Source: Bacteroidia bacterium (GTDB lineage: Bacteria > Bacteroidota > Bacteroidia > NS11-12g > UBA9320). Taken from it: a DNA stretch of 59,269 nt. Position numbers and translations under genes: made by a program. The stretch covers positions 1 through 59,269 of the forward strand of contig JAEPQQ010000010.1 of the NCBI GenBank assembly GCA_017640445.1, written 5' to 3'. This document shows, piece after piece, positions 18,700-27,084 of this stretch (positions are counted from its first letter, which is position 1; each line of letters starts with the position of its first letter). The notes beneath the pieces were generated by a model, which did no database searches, was not told where the DNA came from, and was given only the letters and a program-made list of their open reading frames with translations.

Positions 18700-19347
18700 A
18701 TGAAATTTAAATCACTAATCATTTTCACCTATTCCATTTGGGCCCTCGCCGCTTGTCAAGATAAAAAGGATACATCCTCCTATCTGCGAAACAAGATTAT
18801 CGAGTCGCACCATTTCTTATTTCCCGAAAAGGCCATCAACCACTACGAATCGTTGGTAGACCTGTGTCAGTTTTACAAAAAAGATGACTTAATGCGCCTG
18901 ATTATGATTCAACGACAAATGGACAGCAATTACCTCAACACTTACCTCGCCCTCGTTGACTCAATAAACCAGGAAGGGCTTGACTCCAATCGCCTCTTCT
19001 TCTGGACCAACGAAATCCAACACACCTTACTGGTTAGTAAAGCTTCCTCCGATTACCAAAAAGAGATGGTACCTATTGTTTCGCTATCCAATTGGACCCC
19101 ACATGTTGGTGACACGATAACCGAGCGTGTTTTCTTCTCGGTGCCACTAAAGCCGGATTATCGCATCCAGTATCTCGATTCCAACCCTGACCAATTTAAC
19201 CCTACGAAAGATGAGCTTCGTTTCTCAAGTAAGCGTGTTTATCACAAAGCGGGGAAGTTTGAACATCGGGCAAACTTGTTCACTGCAGGTGATAGTAACG
19301 ACTATTGGGATCACCAAATTCTACACACCGTTAACGTAAGTGAATAG
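18700..19347 (+). CDS. Lipoprotein of unknown function
   Basis: 215 residues. The N-terminus (KFKSLIIFTYSIWALAAC) is a lipoprotein signal with Cys at 19. The first two thirds are helical and charged; the last third (SLSNWTPHVGDTITERVFFSVPLKP..., then YHKAGKFEHRANLFTA) reads as a small beta domain loosely reminiscent of the repeated beta domains of GldM-like periplasmic proteins, though this is only an impression. No known family is recognised. It lies directly after the dnaK terminator and is convergent with the sirtuin gene. The start is the first ATG; a poor TTTCTTCG box lies four bases before it. Confidence 0.7.
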   Translation: MKFKSLIIFTYSIWALAACQDKKDTSSYLRNKIIESHHFLFPEKAINHYESLVDLCQFYKKDDLMRLIMIQRQMDSNYLNTYLALVDSINQEGLDSNRLFFWTNEIQHTLLVSKASSDYQKEMVPIVSLSNWTPHVGDTITERVFFSVPLKPDYRIQYLDSNPDQFNPTKDELRFSSKRVYHKAGKFEHRANLFTAGDSNDYWDHQILHTVNVSE

Positions 19348-19352
19348 ATCGC

Positions 19353-20042
19353 CTATCCATATTTCTCGAGCAACTCTTGCTTTAACCTCTCTAATCCTTC
19401 GCTACCTCCTGCCACAATGTGCTTAAACCGTTTAGACGCCGAATGTGTTGGATTTGGGTCGATCAAATAAATAGGACAATCAACAGGTGCAAACTGGGTT
19501 AATCCGGCCGCCGGATATACTTCCATGCTTGTTCCAACCACCACCAATATATCTGCTTCAGACACGAGCTCAGCAGCCGGTTCAATCATAGGCACTGCTT
19601 CCCCAAACCATACGATGTGTGGCCTTAACTGGCTTCCCTTTTCACAGGTTTCACCCAACTCAATGGTAGCCTTGGTCATGGTGTAAACCAAAGTAGCATC
19701 CACCGTGCTCCGGCTCTTCAATATCTCGCCATGCAGGTGCAGTATGTTTGAACTTCCGGCACGTTCGTGCAAATCATCAATATTTTGTGTTATGATGTGT
19801 ACATCGAAATTTGCCTCCAATTCATGAAGAACGTGATGTCCGCGGTTGGGTTCTACGTCTAACACATTTTTTCTTCTTTGATTGTAAAAATCGAGTACCA
19901 ATTCGCGGTTTCGTCTCCACCCTTCCGGGCTGGCAACCTCGGTAACATCGTGGCCCTCCCATAAGCCATCGGCTCCTCGAAAGGTTTGAATACCACTCTC
20001 TGCACTTATACCCGCGCCGGTTAACACAACCAATTTCTTCAT
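19353..20042 (-). CDS. cobB: NAD-dependent protein deacylase (sirtuin), class III-like
   Basis: 229 residues with sirtuin motifs GAGISAESGIQTFRG (residues 9-23), TQNIDDLHERAGS (85-97), the catalytic His in LHLHGE (H104) and the ribose-binding GTSMEVYPAAGL. The Y53-x-x-R56 pair (DFYNQRR) is the class III signature associated with removal of succinyl/malonyl groups. The zinc site expected of most sirtuins is absent: only one Cys occurs in the small-domain insert (GETCEKGSQLRPHIVWFGE). This zinc-ligand-poor form is known in Bacteroidota. Acts in the cytosol on acylated lysines. Convergent with the lipoprotein gene. Confidence 0.93.
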   Translation of the reverse strand: MKKLVVLTGAGISAESGIQTFRGADGLWEGHDVTEVASPEGWRRNRELVLDFYNQRRKNVLDVEPNRGHHVLHELEANFDVHIITQNIDDLHERAGSSNILHLHGEILKSRSTVDATLVYTMTKATIELGETCEKGSQLRPHIVWFGEAVPMIEPAAELVSEADILVVVGTSMEVYPAAGLTQFAPVDCPIYLIDPNPTHSASKRFKHIVAGGSEGLERLKQELLEKYG

Positions 20043-20138
20043 TAAACAAACAACGGACTTTTTTGGAAACGGTGCAATGCCTTTGCCCTCTATCAGGCGA
20101 TCGAGTTTATTTATTTCCGTTGTGATGCCTAGTTCACC

Positions 20139-20146
20139 TACTTTTG
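20139..20146 (+). promoter_or_regulatory. -7 promoter box of the MATE gene (leaderless arrangement)
   Basis: TACTTTTG, exact TAnnTTTG, exactly four bases before the ATG; TTG at 20120-20122, 16 bases upstream. Confidence 0.6.
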
Positions 20147-20150
20147 CGGC

Positions 20151-21494
20151 ATGCAGCTCAGTCGGTACTATAATCGTTCCATTGTCTCCTCTCTTATAAA
20201 GCTTGGAGCACCGGTAGTTGCCGGTAATATTGGTTTGGTGCTTATGGGGTTAATCGACAACGCTATGGTGGGCGAACTGGGTTACCTCCCACTGGCTGCG
20301 GCCGGAATCTCCAATACGGTCTATTTTATTGCAACCATCTTTGGTATTGGAGTTTTGATGGTTTTTTCTGCCAATATTGCAGCAGAACAGACTAAGGACA
20401 GACCTAAAACAGAGAGCCTCATTGGCGCCTCGCTCTTTATTAACTGGTTGGTTGCCCTATTTACTTTTGGTGTTCTTTTGCTTTTACACCATTTCTTCGA
20501 GGTTTTCCAGCAGACCGAAGCCATAAATGCCGAAGCGCGACCTTATTTCCGGATAGTTGCATGCAGCGTTTTTCCTATGTTCTTGTATCTAACGCTCAAG
20601 TCAGTAGCAGACGGGCATAACCTCACTAAGGCGGCGATGAATGCCACGTTTTTGGCTTTAGGATTGAACGCATTTTTGAACTGGGTACTTATCTTCGGGA
20701 ATCTTGGATTTAAGGCATATGGATTGGTTGGAGCTGGATATGCCACGCTAATCGGTAGGTGCTTTATGGCCATCTATGTATTGGTTTATTGTATCCGTAA
20801 ACCGGAAATACGGTTCAAGATATCAACCTTTTGGACACGACTTTATCGAAAACACATCCTTACCTTATTAAAACTTGGCATCCCCAGTGGAGGTCAATTT
20901 TTCTTTGAGGTATCGGCCTTTGCCGGAGCAGCGATTATGGCAGGTTGGATTGGCGAGAAAGATCTGGCAGCGCATACCATTGCTATCCAACTTGCATCCA
21001 TCACGTACATGTTTGGTAGTGGTTTAGGTGTTGCTGGCATGATTAAAACAGGTGAGACCTGGGCACAAAAGAAGTACAAGAAAACACTTGAGATCGGCCG
21101 GAACACAACTGCTCTGGTTTCGGCATTCATGGCTTTATTTGCACTTGTGTTTGTTGTTTTCCGGGTGCCACTGGTACGCATATTTTCTGACGATGCTATG
21201 GTGATCGAAATTGCTTCGAACCTTATGATATTGGCAGCACTGTTCCAATTCTTCGACGGGCTTCAGGCGGTGAGTCTGGGTTTGCTTCGCGGTATGAACG
21301 ACACCAAAATACCTTCTTTGATCACATTGGTTGTTTATTGGGCCATTGCACTACCGGCTGCCTACATCCTGGGCATCGTTTGGAAACTTGACATGGTTGG
21401 TATTTGGATTGCCCTTACACTGGCTCTGATTCTTGCTTCCTTATTCCTGTATCGCAGGTTTTTAACACTATCAAAAGAACGCATTACATCTTGA
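20151..21494 (+). CDS. MATE family multidrug efflux transporter
   Basis: 447 residues with twelve predicted membrane helices in two six-helix halves. Family features: LIKLGAPVVAGNIGLVLMGLID in helix 1, the MVGELGYLPLAAAGI motif, and the second-half start LLKLGIPSGGQFFFEVSAFAG. MATE proteins export cationic drugs or organic compounds using Na+ or H+ gradients. The ATG lies four bases after a TACTTTTG promoter box, suggesting a leaderless message. The TGA stop overlaps the TTG start of the next gene in the tetranucleotide TTGA, so the two are translationally coupled. Confidence 0.93.
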   Translation: MQLSRYYNRSIVSSLIKLGAPVVAGNIGLVLMGLIDNAMVGELGYLPLAAAGISNTVYFIATIFGIGVLMVFSANIAAEQTKDRPKTESLIGASLFINWLVALFTFGVLLLLHHFFEVFQQTEAINAEARPYFRIVACSVFPMFLYLTLKSVADGHNLTKAAMNATFLALGLNAFLNWVLIFGNLGFKAYGLVGAGYATLIGRCFMAIYVLVYCIRKPEIRFKISTFWTRLYRKHILTLLKLGIPSGGQFFFEVSAFAGAAIMAGWIGEKDLAAHTIAIQLASITYMFGSGLGVAGMIKTGETWAQKKYKKTLEIGRNTTALVSAFMALFALVFVVFRVPLVRIFSDDAMVIEIASNLMILAALFQFFDGLQAVSLGLLRGMNDTKIPSLITLVVYWAIALPAAYILGIVWKLDMVGIWIALTLALILASLFLYRRFLTLSKERITS

Positions 21495-22231
21495 AACAAC
21501 TTCTTATACTTGCCCTTTATCTAGCCATGCACGTTACGGCGTTTGGCCAAACTCGTGTCGAGGCGTTCATAATGCCTGGTTTTGGTTACCATCATATGTC
21601 GCTTAACAATGGGGATCAATCGGTACGCGATTCACTAAACGACATGGACCGGGTCCGTCAGAACTGGGGCGGTGGTGTGAAATTCCTGTTCTACCTTGAT
21701 AAATTCAGCGCACTTCAAGTGGGTTTACATTATAAGGGTCTGAGTTTCACCCGAGTAAAGGAAGACCTGCAGTTTCACGACACGGTTCACCCAGAAATAG
21801 GAAGAATTATTGACCTTTCACAAACCATAGCGCAAAAGGACGCGTATTTTTACCATCGCTATCGTTATCTATCAATACCGGTGGTGTACCAGAAAACCTT
21901 CACTCGGCAGAGTTTTAACAACAAAATGCAGTTCTTTTTCTCGTCGGGACTCGACTTTGACTTCCTGATCAATGACAAGACCAGTGTTGCCCTACCGGGT
22001 TTTTCGGTTAAGGGAGAGGATCGCTTTACGATTAACAACGATTATTCCTCGTCGTCTTTTAACATAGGCCTGAACCTTGGGGCACGGTTCGAATATCGAC
22101 TCGACGAACATTCCAATTTCAGTGTTCAACCGGCATTCAGCTATCCATTATTAAGCACAGCAAAAGACGAACTGGTTCAATTCAGATTGTTTCAATTTGG
22201 AATGGCTGTAGGTGTAAATTACCTATTATAA
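21491..22231 (+). CDS. Outer-membrane beta-barrel protein, PorT-like
   Basis: 246 residues starting at TTG 21491, chosen because it yields a signal peptide (KQLLILALYLAMHVTAFGQ) and overlaps the MATE stop by four bases. The mature protein alternates hydrophobic and polar residues in about eight strand-like segments (FIMPGFGYHHMSL, VGLHYKGLSF, YRYLSIPVVYQKTF, FFFSSGLDFDFLI, FNIGLNLGARFEYRL, FQFGMAVGVNYLL) and carries the LSIPVVYQ-type motif of PorT/outer-membrane beta-barrel (OMP_b-brl_2) proteins. Coupling to a MATE pump suggests, but does not prove, a shared export or envelope role. Confidence 0.8.
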   Translation: MKQLLILALYLAMHVTAFGQTRVEAFIMPGFGYHHMSLNNGDQSVRDSLNDMDRVRQNWGGGVKFLFYLDKFSALQVGLHYKGLSFTRVKEDLQFHDTVHPEIGRIIDLSQTIAQKDAYFYHRYRYLSIPVVYQKTFTRQSFNNKMQFFFSSGLDFDFLINDKTSVALPGFSVKGEDRFTINNDYSSSSFNIGLNLGARFEYRLDEHSNFSVQPAFSYPLLSTAKDELVQFRLFQFGMAVGVNYLL

Positions 22232-22238
22232 AGAAAAC

Positions 22239-24389
22239 CTACCACATAAGGTAAACAGGGCCTTTGGCCACCATCTTGGTGTACGTACCATTTACGGGTA
22301 ATTGATACCTGATAAGGAAGTAGTAGGTACCTGGCGGGCAAACCTCACCAGCCACTTTTCCATCCCATCCCACACCCTCTTCATACGACTCGAACAGTTG
22401 CATCCCGTACTCATTAAAAATCATCATACTGGTAAACTGAAATAACCCCTGTGGGTAAAAGGTTTCATTAAGTCGGTCGTCGTTCGGTGAGAACGCATTA
22501 GGAATAAATATATCGCACGCTGTGGGCAGAATATCTACCATTATAGAATCGACAACCACTCCACAGGGATGGTTGATAACAGCCTTATAGAATCCCGATT
22601 CTGAGAGTGTTCTTGTAAATCCTTCCGGGCTGCCATCGCTCCAGGTAATACTTCCTGCATCCGACTGAATATCGAAGAACAATGCCTCACCTCCACAAAT
22701 CGACGTATCATTACCCAGTTCAAGAGTAGGTAAGGTTACCTGACGAACCTCAATGGAGTCTCTAAATTTACACTGACCATCTTCGCCATCAACCCAATAA
22801 ATACCGGGTTGGGAAACCACCCGGGTTTGGTCGGTAGACTGATCGTCCCAAGAGTAATTCAAATTGTCGTCATCAGCCCGAAGTGTGATGTTTGTGTTGA
22901 CACAGATAATGGTGTCATTTCCAATATTAAAGCTTGGGCGGTCCAACACATTGGTGGTAACCGAAAAGGTGTCTTTGCAATTACCTATGGTGTAAATGTA
23001 CTCTACTGTATATGAGCCCACCACATTGGGGTTGAATGTTGAATCCGTGGCGTCTACATTTCCTCCCTTAAACTCTCCTCCAGGTAGATTTGGTTTTAGG
23101 TTTACAATCGGGTCCCCCAAACAATAGGTTCCGCTCAACCCGGAGAAGAAGTTGTTTGGTGTAGCCACAACCTCAACCGAGTCGGCATAAATTCCTTTAC
23201 AGCCATTAATGTCTTCCACTTCAAGTTCTACTTCATATCTTCCCTGTGCCGTGTAGCTATGTATTGCTGGATTGTCTGTACTCGAGTTGCCGTCGCCAAC
23301 ACGCCAGGTAGTCGATACGATATCGGATGTGTTACCCAGTGTAAACGTATATTCATTTGTAGCCAGGCAAAGAACCGAATCGCTAAAAGAAATATCACTG
23401 GTATCTAATGGTGGTGGGCGGACCTCCACTACACGCTCTATACTGTCCAAACAGAACTCTGCTCCCTTTTGCACCTGGCGCGCCATTACCAGTTTTACAG
23501 TAATCTTTCCTGGTGTAGAGGTTTGGAAATCAAAGTTAAACGCGGTTCCCATGTGACCCTGACTGGTTGTCCAGGAACTTCTACTCCTATCCCAGGCACC
23601 ATATATGGGTGGATTGGGCACCTTCGACCTGTTGACCAGGTTAAACTGGTTGGCGCCAAAACACTGAACCGTATCAAACGAGATCATGGTGTCGACAAAG
23701 AAGTTCACGTTATACGGTACCACAACCGTATCGGTAATAACGGTATCCGTTTTGCAACCTGTGGTGGTTGCAGTAAGTTTTACCTTGAAGATGCCTCCTT
23801 TTGTAAATGAATGACTCGGACTTGTGGTGGCCACGGTGGATGAACCATCACCAAAATTCCAGTTATACGTCATTCCTCCTCCAATTGTATTGGACGACTT
23901 ATTGGTAAAAATTGAATTATTTCCCTCCAGACACTGATAACGATCGTTTATGTCGAAATCGGCCGTTATTCCACCAGTCTTCACATCGGCAGTAGCCACA
24001 CCGGTGCCGGTGAGGTATTCGTACTGACCCGAATTATTATTAAACTCAAAAACAGCAAAGTAATATCGCGTACCCTTTTTCAATCCGGTTACGTCTACCG
24101 TATTTCCTGTTCCGCTAAACACGGTGTAACTCTCTCGGAGTTTCGTGCCACCTCCAAACTGAGGGTTGGCATTATATGATTGAAAATCAGTTGGAAATGT
24201 ATCAACGGAAGAGCCTTCGCGCACAAATACAACTCTCGAATCACCGTTACCGGCTGTCCAGCTTACTCTCAATTCATTACAGTAAATGTTAGTGAATTTT
24301 ATTCCAGAAGAATTTACGGACGGTGGCTGCGCCTTTGCCGCAAATGAAAAAAACACCAACAATATCAGTATGAAACTAGACCTGGTCAC
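22239..24389 (-). CDS. PKD/FN3-domain secreted protein with T9SS type B C-terminal domain
   Basis: 716 residues. Signal peptide (RSSFILILLVFFSFAAKA), then a fibronectin type III-like domain (FTNIYCNELRVSWTAGNGDSRVVFV... through GTRYYFAVFEFNNNSGQYEY), two or more PKD domains (YNWNFGDGSSTVATTSPSHSF; TWRVGDGNSSTDNPAIHSY), a segment rich in short Ig-like units around FNIGNDTIICVN and LELGNDTSICGGEALF, and the C-terminal sorting domain IFIPNAFSPNDDRLNETF with FNEYGMQLF and GWDGK. Exported through the type IX system to the surface. Its stop faces the PorT-like gene. A second such protein occupies the left end of the window. Confidence 0.93.
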   Translation of the reverse strand: MTRSSFILILLVFFSFAAKAQPPSVNSSGIKFTNIYCNELRVSWTAGNGDSRVVFVREGSSVDTFPTDFQSYNANPQFGGGTKLRESYTVFSGTGNTVDVTGLKKGTRYYFAVFEFNNNSGQYEYLTGTGVATADVKTGGITADFDINDRYQCLEGNNSIFTNKSSNTIGGGMTYNWNFGDGSSTVATTSPSHSFTKGGIFKVKLTATTTGCKTDTVITDTVVVPYNVNFFVDTMISFDTVQCFGANQFNLVNRSKVPNPPIYGAWDRSRSSWTTSQGHMGTAFNFDFQTSTPGKITVKLVMARQVQKGAEFCLDSIERVVEVRPPPLDTSDISFSDSVLCLATNEYTFTLGNTSDIVSTTWRVGDGNSSTDNPAIHSYTAQGRYEVELEVEDINGCKGIYADSVEVVATPNNFFSGLSGTYCLGDPIVNLKPNLPGGEFKGGNVDATDSTFNPNVVGSYTVEYIYTIGNCKDTFSVTTNVLDRPSFNIGNDTIICVNTNITLRADDDNLNYSWDDQSTDQTRVVSQPGIYWVDGEDGQCKFRDSIEVRQVTLPTLELGNDTSICGGEALFFDIQSDAGSITWSDGSPEGFTRTLSESGFYKAVINHPCGVVVDSIMVDILPTACDIFIPNAFSPNDDRLNETFYPQGLFQFTSMMIFNEYGMQLFESYEEGVGWDGKVAGEVCPPGTYYFLIRYQLPVNGTYTKMVAKGPVYLMW

Positions 24390-24568
24390 CTCTACAAATT
24401 TACAATTTATGTGTCATTATTGTGTCTAAAATCCGTTAAAATAGGTGGTGAAATTTAGTTCTCGATTGCCTACAAATCGTTAACAATCAACTATTTATAT
24501 TCATTCCACTTTATTCATCGATCAGATTACTTAACAATTGACTCACCGGTTTTGAAATCCACACCCGG

Positions 24569-24594
24569 GTGCGTCATTATGCATAATGACGCAC
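24569..24594. repeat. Perfect 26-bp palindrome
   Basis: Self-complementary over 26 bases with no spacer, centred on ATGCAT and flanked by GTCATT/AATGAC arms ending in G...C. It lies 33 bases beyond the stop of the minus-strand methyltransferase and 180 bases upstream of the minus-strand PKD gene. There is no T run on either side, so a dimeric-protein binding site is more likely than a terminator. The rest of the 238-base gap shows nothing else. Confidence 0.7.
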
Positions 24595-24627
24595 AGGTTA
24601 CACAATACGCTGCATGTGACTAAAAAA

Positions 24628-25497
24628 TTATCGTTGAACGATGCCGGTAACTCCCGTGGGCATTCTATACCCACTTTGGCTCTTCAGGTATAATTCTTTG
24701 GCAAACACCTCGCTGTTAGGAAAATAGTGCTTTAATATATTATCGATCACCAACGGAGTAAAACCGGGTGAATAGGTATTCAACACCACAAAATGACTTT
24801 TGGGGTTAATGATTCCTGCGACATTCTCTATTAAGGTATTGATGGAAGCTTCCAACTTCCATCGCTCTCCTTTTGCTCCTAAACCAAATGCTGGCGGATC
24901 AAGGATAATTCCGTCATACTGTCTTCCCCTTTTACGCTCCCGTGCTACAAACTTAAGCGCATCTTCCACCACCCAACGAATATCTCGTAAACCACTTGAT
25001 TCCATGTTGGAACGTGCCCAGCTTACCACTTGCTTTATGCTATCCACGTGCACAATATCGGCACCCGCAGATTTTGCTGCCAATGAGGCACCTCCTGTAT
25101 AGGCAAACAGGTTGAGCACTCGTGGCTGACCCGAATGTTGTCGGATGCAATCGTGTATATACTTCCAATTGATGTGTTGCTCCGGAAAAATACCTACGTG
25201 TTTAAACCGGGTTAGCTGAAGGTTAAATACCAGGTTTTTCTTACCCAGGGGGTAATTGATCTGCCATTGAGGGTCTACTTCTTTGAGTTTATTCCACTCA
25301 GCTTTGTTGTTGGACAATTGTTTGCACTCGGCGTGCGCCAGTTGCAGCCATTTATCGCGTTTCCAACGTGTTGGCCATAGCGCACCAGGTTCTGGTCTAA
25401 TCAGAACAACCTTACCAAATCGTTCCAGTTTTTGTCCATTACCGCAATCCAATAATTCGTAATCGGACCAAACGTGTTTGTTTCCTTGCTTCTTCAT
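24628..25497 (-). CDS. RlmI-like SAM-dependent RNA methyltransferase
   Basis: 289 residues. The class I fold shows RVLNLFAYTGGASLAAKSAGA (motif I; about 125-145), VHVDSIKQVVSWARSN, and the motif IV DGIILDPPAFGLG (about 194-206) typical of RlmI/RlmK-type 23S rRNA m5C methyltransferases. The N-terminal PUA domain of RlmI is missing; instead ~100 residues contain LIRPEPGALWP, giving the shorter form seen in Bacteroidota. The target base is unknown. It begins eight bases after the stop of the exonuclease gene, so both are read from the promoter before that gene. Confidence 0.85.
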   Translation of the reverse strand: MKKQGNKHVWSDYELLDCGNGQKLERFGKVVLIRPEPGALWPTRWKRDKWLQLAHAECKQLSNNKAEWNKLKEVDPQWQINYPLGKKNLVFNLQLTRFKHVGIFPEQHINWKYIHDCIRQHSGQPRVLNLFAYTGGASLAAKSAGADIVHVDSIKQVVSWARSNMESSGLRDIRWVVEDALKFVARERKRGRQYDGIILDPPAFGLGAKGERWKLEASINTLIENVAGIINPKSHFVVLNTYSPGFTPLVIDNILKHYFPNSEVFAKELYLKSQSGYRMPTGVTGIVQR

Positions 25498-25505
25498 AAA
25501 CCCTG

Positions 25506-26222
25506 TTATGCGTATTGAACCTGTGTCGGGCCAAGAATTTCCATTCCCTTAAACCGAAGTAATACGTTTGCCAGTGTGACAATATCCTTCTGGCAATATT
25601 CCTTAATTCGTTCCAGATCGTTTTCCTCGTAATACACCTGATACACCATGCTTCCGTCAATATCGTCTTTAGGAGTAGGAACATCAAAAAGTGCAGCAAG
25701 CAAGTCTAGAGAAGTATAACTTTTGTAGTCGCCAAACTTCCAGAGTTGCATCGTATCGATATGATTAACCTCCCATGGTTTCTTCCCCGCAGTATTGAGC
25801 AGAAATGGCAGTTTCAAACCGTTGGTTAAAATACGTCGCGAAAGAAAAGGGAAATCGAATTCTTTCCCATTGTGACCACAAAGAGCCTGGCCTGGTGATG
25901 TAAATCTAGTATTAAGTAAATTACAGAAATCGGTCAGCACTTCTTTCTCATCGTGGCCATAAAAGCTTTTAATTTTGAAGTGAAGGTCGGCGCCCTGGTG
26001 GAAAAACACGCCTACCGATATACAAACCACTTTGCCAAACTCGGCATAAATTCCGGCCCGGTTATAGATTTCTTCTGGTCCTTGTTCTTCGCTTGTGAGG
26101 TATTGCGCTTTATGACTCCAAAGTTTTTTCCATCGATCATCTAACGCATCGAAGTTTGGTTGCGCCGGAACGGTTTCAATGTCTAATACCAGCACGCTTT
26201 CCAGTTTTAGGTTATCAAGCAT
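25506..26222 (-). CDS. DEDD-type 3'-5' exonuclease related to DNA polymerase B exonuclease
   Basis: 238 residues of a ribonuclease H-like DEDD exonuclease. Exo I: VLDIETVPAQPNF (D13, E15). Exo II: GHNGKEFDFPFLSRR. Exo III: the late KEYCQKDIVTLANVLLRF motif. The middle motif WEVNHIDTMQLWKFGD is characteristic of the predicted PolB-like 3'-5' exonuclease family (PF10108). It should act on nucleic acid in the cytosol, with no polymerase domain attached. The ATG lies four bases after a TACCTTTA box. First gene of a two-gene unit with the RNA methyltransferase. Confidence 0.85.
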   Translation of the reverse strand: MLDNLKLESVLVLDIETVPAQPNFDALDDRWKKLWSHKAQYLTSEEQGPEEIYNRAGIYAEFGKVVCISVGVFFHQGADLHFKIKSFYGHDEKEVLTDFCNLLNTRFTSPGQALCGHNGKEFDFPFLSRRILTNGLKLPFLLNTAGKKPWEVNHIDTMQLWKFGDYKSYTSLDLLAALFDVPTPKDDIDGSMVYQVYYEENDLERIKEYCQKDIVTLANVLLRFKGMEILGPTQVQYA

Positions 26223-26226
26223 GGTG

Positions 26227-26256
26227 TAAAGGTAGCCTGAAATGAGAGTTGATCAA
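26227..26256 (-). promoter_or_regulatory. Promoter of the exonuclease-methyltransferase unit (leaderless arrangement)
   Basis: Minus strand: TTG (26256-26254), 19 bases, TACCTTTA (26234-26227; one mismatch to TAnnTTTG), then four bases and the ATG at 26222. Confidence 0.6.
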
Positions 26257-26271
26257 ATTCCTGTGGTCCGG

Positions 26272-27084
26272 TTATGAATACATGTTATCGTAGTCCTTGT
26301 AGCTGTTCTTGAGCATTTTGTATACAACACCGGGTGCTATCTTAAGCAGTATATGTTGTAATTTGCCCAGCAACGTCAAGGTCACTTCTTTGCGTCGGCC
26401 AACAATTGCCTGCGCTATGCTTCGGGCCACATCTTCCCGTTTAGCCAACTTGAGTCCTTTGCGTTCCTTAAGCCCTTCGTAAGTACCATCGGGCTTTAAG
26501 ATGGTTTTACTTTGTTCGTTCGCTGTAAACCCAACGTATACCAAACCACAGTGCACCTCGTTTTCAAGCTCTACCTGCAGTGCCTTGGCATATGCGGTTA
26601 AAGCCATTTTAGACACAGAGTAACCCGCATGTCCTGGAACGCCAACCTTAGCCGCCATACTACTGATCAGAATTACATGTCCCTTGGTCTTTCGAAGATG
26701 AGGCAATGCATAAAACGTGGTATTGATGGCACTCATTGTGTTGATGTCGACAACACTTTGCCAATTAGCGGGCGACGATTCGGCAATTCGCCCTCTGCTC
26801 GCTATTCCGGCATTGTTGATTAATACATTTAGTCGACCATAATACGCAATGGCTTCCGAGATAAGTCGCTCACAGTCTTCTGATCGAGACAAATCCGCGG
26901 CAATTGCGTAACAATCTATTTTCAGCGCTTTTAGTTCGTCTTCGGCCGCCTTCAGTTTTTCAGCATTCCTCCCGTTCAATACTATCTTCGCTCCATACCC
27001 GCCTAACAAAATTGCGGTGGCTTTTCCAATTCCCTGACTGGAACCGGTAATGCATACTACTTTGTCCTGAAAAAACTTGTTCAC
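26272..27084 (-). CDS. Short-chain dehydrogenase/reductase (SDR)
   Basis: 270 residues, classical SDR: cofactor-binding TGSSQGIGKA (residues 14-23), NNAGIASRG (about 90-98), catalytic Ser region HVILISSMAAKVG and YSVSK (Tyr-x3-Lys). The C-terminus has two hydrophobic segments (LLGKLQHILLKIAPGVVYKML), suggesting membrane contact as in lipid-modifying SDRs. Its ATG immediately follows the stop of the epimerase-like gene (27085), so the two form a unit and may act on the same substrate, possibly a lipid or steroid-like molecule; that is inference. Confidence 0.88.
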   Translation of the reverse strand: MNKFFQDKVVCITGSSQGIGKATAILLGGYGAKIVLNGRNAEKLKAAEDELKALKIDCYAIAADLSRSEDCERLISEAIAYYGRLNVLINNAGIASRGRIAESSPANWQSVVDINTMSAINTTFYALPHLRKTKGHVILISSMAAKVGVPGHAGYSVSKMALTAYAKALQVELENEVHCGLVYVGFTANEQSKTILKPDGTYEGLKERKGLKLAKREDVARSIAQAIVGRRKEVTLTLLGKLQHILLKIAPGVVYKMLKNSYKDYDNMYS

